Source: Leptolyngbya sp. Heron Island J
Lineage (GTDB): Bacteria; Cyanobacteriota; Cyanobacteriia; Phormidesmidales; Phormidesmidaceae
DNA length: 64,000 bases
Assembly (NCBI RefSeq): GCF_000482245.1
Contig: NZ_AWNH01000070.1
Coordinates: forward strand, 117,557-181,556
Direction: 5' to 3'
Made by a program: the position numbers and the translations under genes. The first letter of the stretch is position 1. The number at the start of each line of letters is the position of its first letter. Of the stretch, positions 38,131-46,376 are shown one piece after another. Under the pieces are notes generated by a model. That model did no database searches. It was not told where the DNA came from and saw only the letters and a program-made list of their open reading frames with translations.

Positions 38131-38463
38131 TTAGGCAATCCCAAAATATGTCAGCACCAAAGGCGCTTCGCTCGTGTTAATGACTTCATGCACATCACCG
38201 GGCTCCACCAGGATACATACGCCTGGCATCAGGGGCTGGTCTGTGCCATTGACTACCATGATCCCCGTGCCTGCTGCGACTAAGAATACCTCATACATGT
38301 CTGAGTGAGCATGGGCCTGAGCGACTTGCCCTGGCGCAAATGTAGCCTGGGAAAAGTTAGTCAAGTGGGGAATATCCCCCGGCTGCAGCATAACTTTTTT
38401 GCGAATGGCTGGATTATGGGAAACTCCCTGGTCCGCTAGCTGATTCAGGTTAACGTGTTTCAT
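38131..38463 (-). CDS. cupin domain protein
   Basis: A 110-residue single-domain cupin. The two cupin motifs are visible as HAHSDMYEVFLVAAGTG (about 51-67) with His ligands and the Glu, and PGDVHEVINTSE (about 88-99) with a third His. It may bind a metal and act as a small-molecule isomerase, dioxygenase or sensor; nothing narrows this. The region 38101-38130 at its end holds no clear terminator. Confidence 0.85.
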   Translation of the reverse strand: MKHVNLNQLADQGVSHNPAIRKKVMLQPGDIPHLTNFSQATFAPGQVAQAHAHSDMYEVFLVAAGTGIMVVNGTDQPLMPGVCILVEPGDVHEVINTSEAPLVLTYFGIA

Positions 38464-38524
38464 AACAGGGAATAAACGTAGGGACAGACCGCGTCAAGGG
38501 AGCAGGTGCCCCGAGCCGAGTAAA

Positions 38525-38848
38525 TCATTCGTGACTCACAGCTGAGTTGTCTGGCTCAACCGCTTTGGCAGATGCCTCATTGACTACAACTTGATCGCTA
38601 AGGCTGGTGCTACCCACCATGGGGAGTGGAGGAACCGGGTCATATCCACCTGCATGCCAGGGATTGCAGCGGACGATCCGCTTAATCGCCAGCCAGCCAC
38701 CGTGCCATGGGCCAAATCGCTCTATGGCTATGAGGGCATAGCTTGAGCAAGTAGGGGTATAGCGGCAAGTAGCTGGCAACAGGGGAGAAATTAGCAGCTG
38801 ATAGCCTCGAATCAGTGTCTTGAGCACTAGTTTGATCACGTTAGGCAT
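38525..38848 (-). CDS. yidD: membrane protein insertion efficiency factor YidD
   Basis: The protein of about 107 residues matches YidD. It contains [19 protein letters not shown] (starting about residue 10), the Cys-rich [11 protein letters not shown], and [19 protein letters not shown], followed by a variable tail of about 35 residues. YidD aids YidC-dependent membrane protein insertion. The start is placed at ATG 38848, where the family begins; an upstream ATG at 38893 adds 15 hydrophobic residues. It is not next to rnpA or yidC, unlike many bacteria. Confidence 0.9.
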   Translation of the reverse strand: MPNVIKLVLKTLIRGYQLLISPLLPATCRYTPTCSSYALIAIERFGPWHGGWLAIKRIVRCNPWHAGGYDPVPPLPMVGSTSLSDQVVVNEASAKAVEPDNSAVSHE

Positions 38849-39043
38849 GGGGTGCCCTGCAATAAGCAGATAATATTGTATAAATAGATACACCGCACCA
38901 TAGACAGGGCGTCTATGAGGAAGGTTTGAAGAAAAATAACATCAGGTGTGAGACATTGAAGTTTTCTCAACAGACTATACGCTCTACCCCATGATAAAAA
39001 ATCCTATGGCGTAATGAAGAGGAAGCGTTAGGTATATGTACTC

Positions 39044-39271
39044 ATGAAAGTAATCTCTGATACCAATTTAGTGTCTAGCGTTAGCCAACTGGTGCCTAAA
39101 CTGCTCAAAAAACATTCCTATGGTCTTTATGAGCTAGCTCAGGAGTGTTCTCAACAGCTGCATTTTCCTGTTTGTGAGATTATGCCGTCCCTGAGTAGTA
39201 GTCTACATCGTATGATTATCTGCGGTGAACTGCGCTATGACCGACAGCATAATCGTGTATTTATCGGGTAG
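39044..39271 (+). CDS. hypothetical small protein
   Basis: The 75-residue protein is unknown to me. It has helical segments (LVSSVSQLVPKLLKKHSYGLYELAQECSQ onward, residue 9 on) followed by a strand-like end (ELRYDRQHNRVFIG), which could be a small winged-helix-like fold. There is no operon partner. The terminator at 39573-39613 is 300 bp downstream and could end its transcript. Confidence 0.5.
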   Translation: MKVISDTNLVSSVSQLVPKLLKKHSYGLYELAQECSQQLHFPVCEIMPSLSSSLHRMIICGELRYDRQHNRVFIG

Positions 39272-39636
39272 TTACGTTGCCTGTCCAGGTCGGCGTAGTT
39301 GCTGCGGGGTTGTGGCCAACATTGCCAGATATTGATTAACGCTTAAAGCTGTCATGCTCTTTCACCTAGCTGTGCTCGTCGACACAATCCAAGAAAAATT
39401 GATGGCTATATTAAGGGGGAGTTGGGGCCACTCCTAAAGTATGTCGGGAGGGCTCATGCTGGCATAGAGTGGGTCCAGGAATGAAACCCCCTATTGCATA
39501 ACTGTTTATTGCTAACCATATAGCCTGTTAGATGGAACGTCCTATTGCCTAACTCCCTATATCTAAACCGACCCCCTCCGCAGACCTTAGTGTTGGCGGA
39601 GGGGTCTTATTTTGTGCTTAGGGATAATTAGGCTGT
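39272..39636. other. intergenic region, possible small RNA
   Basis: These 365 bases contain two direct-repeat-like blocks (CCTATTGCATAACT near 39491 and CCTATTGCCTAACT near 39541) and end in a strong plus-strand terminator. No protein frame is evident, so a small RNA or a 3' UTR is possible. Confidence 0.35.
39573..39613 (+). terminator. Rho-independent terminator
   Basis: Perfect arms CCCCTCCGC (39573-39581) and GCGGAGGGG (39596-39604), with a 14-base loop, are followed by TCTTATTTT. The orientation suits plus-strand transcription. Confidence 0.7.
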
Positions 39637-40134
39637 CTACGCAGGCGAGAGCAGTACAGTCAGCGCTCGTCTGTCAAAAGATTGCACCTTACCGGCATTA
39701 TCCAAGTCATCGATGACTCGCCGCAGCAGATCAGTAGCGCGATCGCGATGCTGGTGTTCACGTCCTCGCAGACGGACTAAAAATTTTACAGAATCACCCT
39801 TGTCAAGCCATGTCGTTGCGCGCTTGACCCGCAGCAGATAATCTGATTCACCAATATTGGGACGGAACTTGACCTCTTTTACCGATGGACGAGATGTTTG
39901 CTTTTGGCGTTTGCTCTTTTGATACTGTAGCTTGCCGTGATCCATGGCTTTGGCAACCGGAGCGCCATCTTTTCGCTGAGAAACCACTACCAGATCAAGG
40001 TTTTGCGCCTTTGCTAACTTAATAGCATCTTGGGTATCGATGACGCCATGATTCTCACCAGCGTGGTCAATGAACAAAACCTGAGGGCTTTTGATGTTGC
40101 GATTGACGAGACTTTTCTGCTTCTTATTAGTAAT
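39637..40134 (-). CDS. infC: divergent translation initiation factor IF-3, probable AUU start
   Basis: About 165 residues with both IF-3 domains: VNRNIKSPQVLFIDHAG near the start, DHGKLQYQKSKRQKQ at the linker, VKEVKFRPNIGESDYLLRVKRA, and FRGREHQH-like LRGREHQHRDRA. IF-3 prevents early subunit joining and checks the initiator tRNA. The sequence is well apart from canonical cyanobacterial IF-3 (PVAKAMDHGK instead of PVCRIIDYGK). ATG 40200 adds 22 unrelated residues; ATT at 40134 has GGAG nine bases upstream and gives a normal N-terminus. A rare AUU start would allow self-regulation as in E. coli infC. Confidence 0.8.
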   Translation of the reverse strand: MTNKKQKSLVNRNIKSPQVLFIDHAGENHGVIDTQDAIKLAKAQNLDLVVVSQRKDGAPVAKAMDHGKLQYQKSKRQKQTSRPSVKEVKFRPNIGESDYLLRVKRATTWLDKGDSVKFLVRLRGREHQHRDRATDLLRRVIDDLDNAGKVQSFDRRALTVLLSPA

Positions 40135-40349
40135 AGGACTACACTCCAATACGATTACGTCGGACAGCCCTAGTAAAACACATTTCAACGCTATCGACAT
40201 CTATCTAACGATGGAATCCCCCCTCCGAGCCAGGTTTTGTCGAGAATTGGCGCGATCGCAACCCTATACTTAACACTGCTAAGTAATCTAGCTATGTGTT
40301 GCATCAGACCTATACCTGCTATAACAGCCATGTTGAACAGGTATTTTCT

Positions 40350-40997
40350 ATGACAGCCCCCAATTTTTCTAGCGAATCTGTCCTGCAAGCACTCAACTGG
40401 CGCTATGCCACCAAAATGTTTGATGCCAGTAAAAAAATCCCTAGCGATACCTGGTCAGCATTAGAGCAAAGTTTAGTGCTGGCTCCTTCTTCATTTGGGC
40501 TAGAGCCTTGGAAATTTTTTGTAATCGATGACCCAGCTGTCCGGCAACAGCTACTGGAAGCCACCTGGAAGCAATCTCAGGTAGTCGACGCGTCCCATCT
40601 GTTGGTGCTGGCTATCAAAACCGGTTTAAATGACACCGATGTGGATCGCTCTATGGCGCGTACCTCAGAAGTCCGCGAGGTCCCCCTGGAGTCGCTAGAA
40701 GGCTTTAGCAACGTGATTAAGGGATTTATGAAAACTCTGCCGGATGTGGATAATTGGGCAACTCGTCAGGTCTATATCGCCCTGGGGCAGCTGATGGTTA
40801 GCGCCGCTCTACTGGGCATCGATACCTGTCCCATGGAAGGGTTTATGCCCGATAAGTACGATGAAATTTTGGGGTTGCCTGAGATGGGGTACCACGCTGT
40901 TGTAGTTTGTGCCGCTGGCTATCGGTCAGAAGACGACAAATATGCTCACCTGCCCAAAGTGCGTTTTTCCCTAGAGGATAAGGTGCAACATATTTAA
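40350..40997 (+). CDS. NAD(P)H-dependent nitroreductase family protein
   Basis: The protein of about 215 residues is an FMN-dependent nitroreductase-fold enzyme. It has LNWRYATKMFDASKKIP (residues about 13-29), LVLAPSSFGLEPWKFFVIDD, a helix with LLVLAIKTGL, and the end GYHAVVVCAAGYRSEDDKYA. These enzymes reduce nitroaromatics, quinones or flavins. The start at ATG 40350 fits the family; an upstream ATG at 40296 would add 18 residues. It diverges from infC. Confidence 0.85.
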   Translation: MTAPNFSSESVLQALNWRYATKMFDASKKIPSDTWSALEQSLVLAPSSFGLEPWKFFVIDDPAVRQQLLEATWKQSQVVDASHLLVLAIKTGLNDTDVDRSMARTSEVREVPLESLEGFSNVIKGFMKTLPDVDNWATRQVYIALGQLMVSAALLGIDTCPMEGFMPDKYDEILGLPEMGYHAVVVCAAGYRSEDDKYAHLPKVRFSLEDKVQHI

Positions 40998-41012
40998 TTC
41001 TGATTTAACCTT

Positions 41013-41049
41013 GGGCGTTCCCTGGAGCGCCCCGACGATGGACTTTTTT
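41013..41049 (+). terminator. possible terminator hairpin
   Basis: GGGCGTT (41013-41019) pairs with AGCGCCC (41026-41032), one G-T pair, six-base loop. The T-run CTTTTTT begins 11 bases later, so the arrangement is imperfect. It lies after the nitroreductase gene. Confidence 0.35.
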
Positions 41050-41083
41050 AACTCTCTTTTTTGTTCTCTCTTCTACACTTCCA

Positions 41084-41806
41084 TCAAAATAATTTCATTT
41101 GTTCTGTGCCATCGATTGCTGACGTTCCTACCGATGGCATTGGCCCTCGATTAGATGCTAGTCGATCCGCCAGTCGGGTTGTTTCTGGTAACCGATACTT
41201 GGGTGTGCATTGCAGCACATAGTCAACAGCCGTTTCTAAGCAAATACGATGCCCTGCCGATACAAATAGGGGTTTAGTTCCAGTTCGGCTTCTGAGCACA
41301 GCCCCAATGGGTTCCCCTCGGTCCATCAGTGGCACCCAAGCTCCTTTTTCAGGTGGCAATTCCTGATGGGTACCTAGCAATCGCGATTTGGCCACACCAA
41401 TGGTGGGTTTATCAATCAGGACACCCAGATGACTGGCAATCCCTAAGCGACGAGGATGGGCAATGCCGGCACCATCACAAAGGATTAAATCAGGCTCTAA
41501 GGTTAACTGGCTAAGGGCATCAAGGACCGTTGGCATTTCGCGAAATGACAGTAGACTGGGGACGTAGGGAAATGTGGTGGGACGATAGGCCAGCTTTTGC
41601 TCTAGTAAGGTCAGTTCCGGTAGCTGCAAAACTACTACAGCGGCCCGAGTAATCGTGCCATCCTGCTCAAAGCCAGCGTCTACCCCAGCCACGGTGGTGA
41701 TGGATGCAAATTGGTCAGTGGTAATGACCTGGCTACGCAGGTGGTTTTGAACTGCGATCGCATCCGCCGTATCCCTAGGCCAGGTATCAGGTACATCAAT
41801 TTTCAT
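41084..41806 (-). CDS. nfi: endonuclease V
   Basis: The 240-residue enzyme cuts DNA near deaminated bases, mainly inosine. Metal-ligand motifs are AGVDAGF (Asp43), FREMP (Glu90) and LCDGAGIAHPRRLGIASHLGVL (Asp111 within it). The usual DGHG/DGNG box reads DGAG here. The C-terminal half has the TVGVAK-like TIGVAKSRL and the conserved GHRICLETA. The length is normal for the family. It lies 65 bp from the divergent lipase gene. Confidence 0.92.
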   Translation of the reverse strand: MKIDVPDTWPRDTADAIAVQNHLRSQVITTDQFASITTVAGVDAGFEQDGTITRAAVVVLQLPELTLLEQKLAYRPTTFPYVPSLLSFREMPTVLDALSQLTLEPDLILCDGAGIAHPRRLGIASHLGVLIDKPTIGVAKSRLLGTHQELPPEKGAWVPLMDRGEPIGAVLRSRTGTKPLFVSAGHRICLETAVDYVLQCTPKYRLPETTRLADRLASNRGPMPSVGTSAIDGTEQMKLF

Positions 41807-41871
41807 TTGATCTTTGCAGCAAACTGGGCATGCTTCGGTAGCATCGAAGAGATTTGGTTCATTAGAAAATT

Positions 41872-43716
41872 ATGGTGCGTTTTTCAACCAATATTCTTTC
41901 AGTCAGTACAGCAGCGCTTCTTGGTAGTGTACTGCTGATGGGAGCTACTCCGGTAACCCAGGGACAGGAACCGAAGGTAGAAAGAAGCCTTGCCATCAAC
42001 CAGGTTGAAGACGCCGTTGTGCCACTACTTGATAATGATGTTCAGGCACTGCTGCCACAAGATAGTAACAATGGTGATGTTGAAGCCGTTCAGCGACAGC
42101 AGTTCTTATTAATCCAGGGGGCATTTGCCGCCGCCGTCGGGCTGAGTGCCCTAGCCCTGGTCCACGGTGTGCGTAGCTACAGCAAATACCACCAATGGCA
42201 GCGCATTGATTTTCTGCGGCGAGCTACCCAAGAGTTTGAAAACGATCCTGGTATTTCCCACGCGTTAAGCATTTTGGCCTTTGAAGAGTACCGAGACTAT
42301 CCACTCAATTTGCCTCAGACATCAGCAACAACCGACAAAACATTTAAGGTCACCAATGAACTCTTGAGCCAGGCCTTAAGCAGTTCTAAGCTACGGAGAC
42401 ATCGAAAAGAAGAGCTGGATAAGTTGGATGCTGATGCTGGCACTCAGGAGGCTGATGTCAAGGAGTATTACGCTGAAACATCCGTGCGTGATTGGTTTAA
42501 CCAAATGCTCAATGGTCTTGAGCATTTTGGTTACTTGGTGAATTCTAAAGTGTTTAGTGTCAAGGAGGTACAGCCATGGCTAAACTACTGGGTGAGACTG
42601 ATCGCAGACGAAACCTACCGGCGCAACTGTGATTCGAGAGTTTACGAACAGCTTTACAACTATATCTATGACCATGGGTTTGACGGTGTCAGACAGCTGT
42701 TTGAAAAGTTTGGCTATCGGATTTTACGCTCTCCCTATAAGGGGAATGACTTTGAAAAACTAGGAGATATAAAACACTACAACACCAGGCTGGCTTTAAG
42801 TCTGGCAAAAGTATCTCGACTGGTCTATCAGGATGTTCGATATATCGCTAAAATTGCCCAACTGTGGAATATTGATATTCGGAACAACTTTCGATTTTTT
42901 AATGCCCACAATCGGGATACGCAAGCGTTAATGTTTCGCACAGATGAGTGTGTGATACTTGCCTTTCGCGGTACTCAGGAGGTTCGTGATTGGATGACCA
43001 ATCTGAATACAAAACTGCGGAACTTTACTATCCGACGGGCGGGCAAGACAACTTTGTCGTCTTACAAAGGGAGAGTGCATACGGGTTTCTTTTTGGGCTG
43101 GGCTGAGATTGAGCGAGACGTGCTGGCTCAGTTTGAGCGTTGGCAAACTGCAGATAAGGTCAATGGAATTTCTAAGCCTTTGCCGCCGCTGTTGGTTACA
43201 GGACATAGTTTGGGTGGGGCATTGGCTACGATGGCAGCGGCATCACTCCATGAAAATGGGTTTGAGGTTGCTGGTCTATATACGTTTGGACAACCTCGCG
43301 TGGGCGATCTTACCTTTAGTCGGCAGCTTAATAAACATCTGTCGGATAAGGTTTTTCGCTTTGTTAATAACAATGATGTTGTCCCCCATGTGCCGCCACC
43401 ATTCTCGTTACAAAATCCTTTCCGGTTCTATGGTCACCTGGGTGCAGTCAAGTACTTTAACTCGAAAGGGTTGCTGATGGTCAACTACAAAGCGCTCAAT
43501 CGCGCTGTTGATGGCTTTGTTGGCTTGGTTAAAAGTGCATTTGAATCGGGATTTGATTTGATTGCCGATCATAATATGTCTTACTACATTAGCTATCTCG
43601 ATCAGGCGATGCAGGCGGAAATTAAGGATCAAACTGCAACAATGTTGGAGCTGGATGTGACTCGGGTGGGGGGTGCAGAAGGCTTAAGAGCGGCCCAAGC
43701 GGCCAAAAAGAAATAG
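41872..43716 (+). CDS. class 3 lipase family protein
   Basis: The 614-residue protein has a signal sequence (about 10-28, cleaved before QEPK), a second hydrophobic segment (about 80-100), a long helical region, and a C-terminal alpha/beta-hydrolase domain of the lipase 3 type. The nucleophile elbow is GHSLGG with Ser446; NDVVPHVPP (about 503-511) supplies the catalytic Asp and a nearby His completes the triad. It likely hydrolyses acyl esters at the membrane or outside the cytoplasm. It is larger than most members because of the N-terminal 300 residues, whose role is unknown. Confidence 0.87.
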   Translation: MVRFSTNILSVSTAALLGSVLLMGATPVTQGQEPKVERSLAINQVEDAVVPLLDNDVQALLPQDSNNGDVEAVQRQQFLLIQGAFAAAVGLSALALVHGVRSYSKYHQWQRIDFLRRATQEFENDPGISHALSILAFEEYRDYPLNLPQTSATTDKTFKVTNELLSQALSSSKLRRHRKEELDKLDADAGTQEADVKEYYAETSVRDWFNQMLNGLEHFGYLVNSKVFSVKEVQPWLNYWVRLIADETYRRNCDSRVYEQLYNYIYDHGFDGVRQLFEKFGYRILRSPYKGNDFEKLGDIKHYNTRLALSLAKVSRLVYQDVRYIAKIAQLWNIDIRNNFRFFNAHNRDTQALMFRTDECVILAFRGTQEVRDWMTNLNTKLRNFTIRRAGKTTLSSYKGRVHTGFFLGWAEIERDVLAQFERWQTADKVNGISKPLPPLLVTGHSLGGALATMAAASLHENGFEVAGLYTFGQPRVGDLTFSRQLNKHLSDKVFRFVNNNDVVPHVPPPFSLQNPFRFYGHLGAVKYFNSKGLLMVNYKALNRAVDGFVGLVKSAFESGFDLIADHNMSYYISYLDQAMQAEIKDQTATMLELDVTRVGGAEGLRAAQAAKKK

Positions 43717-43724
43717 CTGGGGTA

Positions 43725-44525
43725 CTACCAAAACTGACGAAAGTCTTCGTCAGTGGTACTGAGTTGGGTCCAGGCGACACCCTGTTGTTGGAATTTTTCG
43801 ACAAGCTTGGCACAGGCGGGGCGTTCGGTGGCATAGTGACCGGCGTCGATCAGGATGAGGTTGAGATCGCGCCCTTCTTGAAACTGATGAAACTTACAAT
43901 CAGACGTTAGATAAGCCTGAGCTCCCGTTTTGGCCACTGCTCCCATAAAGCTGGCCCCTGAGCCTCCCAGGACAGCCACCCGCTCAATCATCTGGTGTAA
44001 ATCTGCCGTCGGTGAATGGATTAAATTAGGTGGATTGAGCTTAGCTTGGATTATGGCCAGCAGTTCATCCAATGATTGTGACCTGGGCAAATTTCCCACT
44101 CGACCGTAGCCCAGCTCATTCTGGGTCGGTACCACCGGTATCGCATTCTGCAAGCCCAACAGCTGAGCCAGCCGATCCGCCGTCCCATCAGCCACCTGAT
44201 CAAAATTGGTATGGGCACTGTACACGCCGATGCTATGGGTTATGCTTAGGCGCACCATATCCCCGATGGGATTACCTGCCGCCACAGACTTAAGCGGACT
44301 AAAAATTAACGGATGGTGCGCAAATATCAGGTTGACTGGGGCACCCTCCTGCTTAAGCCGAATGGCTTCGGCCATCACTGCCAGCGTTGGCGTTAAGCAG
44401 ACCAATACCCCTGCCGGTTGAGACAAAATACCCGGTTCAATCTGCCAGCCACAGTTATCCCAAGACTCCTGCCACGCAGGCGGTGCCCAGGCTTCAACCC
44501 AGTTAATTAGTGCCTCAACGTTCAT
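43725..44525 (-). CDS. Nif3-like dinuclear metal protein (YbgI type)
   Basis: The 266-residue protein belongs to the Nif3/YbgI family, which forms hexameric rings with a two-metal site. Ligand motifs are FAHHPLIFSPLKSV (the HH pair), NFDQVADG, and DAGHYATERP near the end. A DUF34-type role in GTP cyclohydrolase-like or metal chemistry is still debated. Its ATG overlaps the start codon of the divergent symporter gene by two bases. It starts 202 bp before nothing else on its own strand. Confidence 0.88.
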   Translation of the reverse strand: MNVEALINWVEAWAPPAWQESWDNCGWQIEPGILSQPAGVLVCLTPTLAVMAEAIRLKQEGAPVNLIFAHHPLIFSPLKSVAAGNPIGDMVRLSITHSIGVYSAHTNFDQVADGTADRLAQLLGLQNAIPVVPTQNELGYGRVGNLPRSQSLDELLAIIQAKLNPPNLIHSPTADLHQMIERVAVLGGSGASFMGAVAKTGAQAYLTSDCKFHQFQEGRDLNLILIDAGHYATERPACAKLVEKFQQQGVAWTQLSTTDEDFRQFW

Positions 44526-45786
44526 GGTGACTCCTTCTTCTCAAAGCGACTCAAATTCCATTGTCGATGCTGATCAAACAGCCACTGTGACGACCGCTGC
44601 CTCGTCAACAGCCGTTAGCCCTGCCGAGGAATCAGCAGCCAGCAACACATCCGAGTCTCAGACCCTTAGTTTAGGACAATCCTGGCTGTATGCCGGGGGA
44701 GCCTTACTTGCGGTCTATGGTCTGTTCGCCTCCATAGACTGGCTGAATATCGGGTTTCAATCCATTCTCGGTCCCCAGGTTGAAGCGCTGTTGACCCTGG
44801 CTGCTAATCCCTGGCTGGGTCTGTTGCTAGGGATTTTAGCCACTGCCCTGATGCAGTCATCCAGCGTTGTTACGACCTTGTTAGTTGGCTTCGTGGCTGG
44901 AGGCTTACCTCTGGCGACTGCCATCCCCATGGTGATGGGAGCTAACCTCGGTACCACAATCACCAACACCCTCGTCAGTCTGGGCTATGTTGGCAATGAT
45001 GAAGAGTTTGAACGAGGATTTGCCGCCGCGACGATACACGACTGCTTTAACCTAGTCGCTTTGCTAATTTTCTTTCCTCTGGAGTTAGGGCTGCACCCCT
45101 TAGAACAGCTAAGTCAGTGGTTATTACGCCAAACCTTGAGTGCCGATTTTATGCTAGAAAACTGGCTAGCTCCCATGGACTGGTTGTTACATCCATCCCG
45201 CTGGCTGATGGCCTACGGCGTTAACAGCATGCCTGGTCCCTGGGATTCGCTGCTGCTGTTTAGCGCCAGCGTCGGGGGGCTAATGATTTCTGTGACGGCC
45301 CTAAGTTGGCTGATGAAGCATTGGCTAGATACCCCAGTTAAGAACACTATTCATTGGGCAACGGGCCATGGCTCGGGAATTGGCGGTCTGGCAACCGGTG
45401 CTGCCATAACCGCCCTAGTGCAATCTTCTTCTATGACCACTAGCTTGATGGTGCCCCTAGCTGGGGCTGGCTTGGTCACACTGCAAGACGTTTATCCATT
45501 TGTTCTAGGAGCCAATATCGGCACCTGTATTACGGCCCTAATGGCCACTTTGGCACTAGCCAACCCCGTGGCCCTGCAGCTTGCCCTGGTGCATTTGAGC
45601 TTTAACCTGCTGGCCGTCGGTTTGATTTATGGCCTACCACCGCTGCGGGCTATGCCGTTAGCTATGGCACAACAACTAGCAACAACAGCTCGAAACTATC
45701 GCATCGTAGCGATTGCCTATGTCGTAGGGGTATTTTTTCTGGTACCATTTGCAGCCCTGTGGCTGTCTTTAACTTTGCTGATCTAG
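44524..45786 (+). CDS. Na+/phosphate symporter family protein
   Basis: The 420-residue permease carries two inverted Na/Pi-cotransporter repeats, each with the hallmark QSSS: 111-114 (MQSSSVVTTLLV) and 300-303 (VQSSSMTTSLMV). The MGANLGTT and LGANIGTC motifs follow the repeats. About eight to ten helices are present from residue 55 onward. The first 50 residues are hydrophilic, Ser/Thr/Ala-rich and may not be translated. No PhoU domain is attached. Substrate is probably phosphate with Na+. Confidence 0.9.
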   Translation: MVTPSSQSDSNSIVDADQTATVTTAASSTAVSPAEESAASNTSESQTLSLGQSWLYAGGALLAVYGLFASIDWLNIGFQSILGPQVEALLTLAANPWLGLLLGILATALMQSSSVVTTLLVGFVAGGLPLATAIPMVMGANLGTTITNTLVSLGYVGNDEEFERGFAAATIHDCFNLVALLIFFPLELGLHPLEQLSQWLLRQTLSADFMLENWLAPMDWLLHPSRWLMAYGVNSMPGPWDSLLLFSASVGGLMISVTALSWLMKHWLDTPVKNTIHWATGHGSGIGGLATGAAITALVQSSSMTTSLMVPLAGAGLVTLQDVYPFVLGANIGTCITALMATLALANPVALQLALVHLSFNLLAVGLIYGLPPLRAMPLAMAQQLATTARNYRIVAIAYVVGVFFLVPFAALWLSLTLLI

Positions 45787-45821
45787 GACAGCGCCTGGGC
45801 CACCTGAGAGGCGATCTCAGG

Positions 45822-46061
45822 CTAGAGTTCTTCTTCCCAACTTTCCACTGCCAGTAGATCGCTAATTGGGTCTTGCATAGAAAACTCAAACTCTTCAAGC
45901 TCCTGTTTCCAATGCTCCCAGCTGTCTCTAAACAGAAACGCTATTTTCCAGAGTTTATCGGTGGGCTTGATGACGTCAGATTCTACAAGGGATGTCACTT
46001 GGCGCTGAAACTTAGCCATTGGATGCAACGCCAATGGAGCAGCTGTTGTGGTTTTAGCCAT
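45822..46061 (-). CDS. small protein resembling DUF4327
   Basis: The 79-residue frame has the pattern R-x-LVE-x-x-x-I, a Trp region, then ELEEFEFSMQDPISDLLAVE-W, which agrees with the cyanobacterial DUF4327 family by eye. It is acidic at the C-terminus. The function is unknown. ATG 46061 is preceded by GGAAAATTAAATCCATTC-like sequence without a strong ribosome site. Confidence 0.5.
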   Translation of the reverse strand: MAKTTTAAPLALHPMAKFQRQVTSLVESDVIKPTDKLWKIAFLFRDSWEHWKQELEEFEFSMQDPISDLLAVESWEEEL

Positions 46062-46376
46062 AAATGAATGGATTTAATTTTCCGAAAAAATTTCGTCGTA
46101 CATTGAAATTCAGGCCCTATATCGGAGGGCATACGCTACCTATCGCAAGCAATGAATTTCACAATGATAAAAGATACCACACTGGTTTCCGTTTAGCATA
46201 ACTCTTTAGAAAGATTTCAATACAAACGTACAATCAGCGGGTCCCGATGTCCTGATAAGCCTACAGTTCCATATTCGACATTTACTGAATTTGAATTACT
46301 GAATTTGAATCAGATATTGTCAAAGCTGTAGCGCCTGTCTAAGCTAAGATGCGGCATATAAACCCGAGCAGTTTCC
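46062..46376. other. thrS upstream region
   Basis: These 315 bases hold a 14-bp tandem duplication (46283-46310) and weak promoter-like elements TTGTCA (46317-46322) with TAAGCT 17 bases on. There is no T-box or other riboswitch that I can recognise. Confidence 0.4.
46283..46310. repeat. 14-bp perfect tandem duplication upstream of thrS
   Basis: TACTGAATTTGAAT occurs twice back to back. It lies 67-94 bases before the thrS start, just upstream of a TTGTCA box. Confidence 0.8.
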
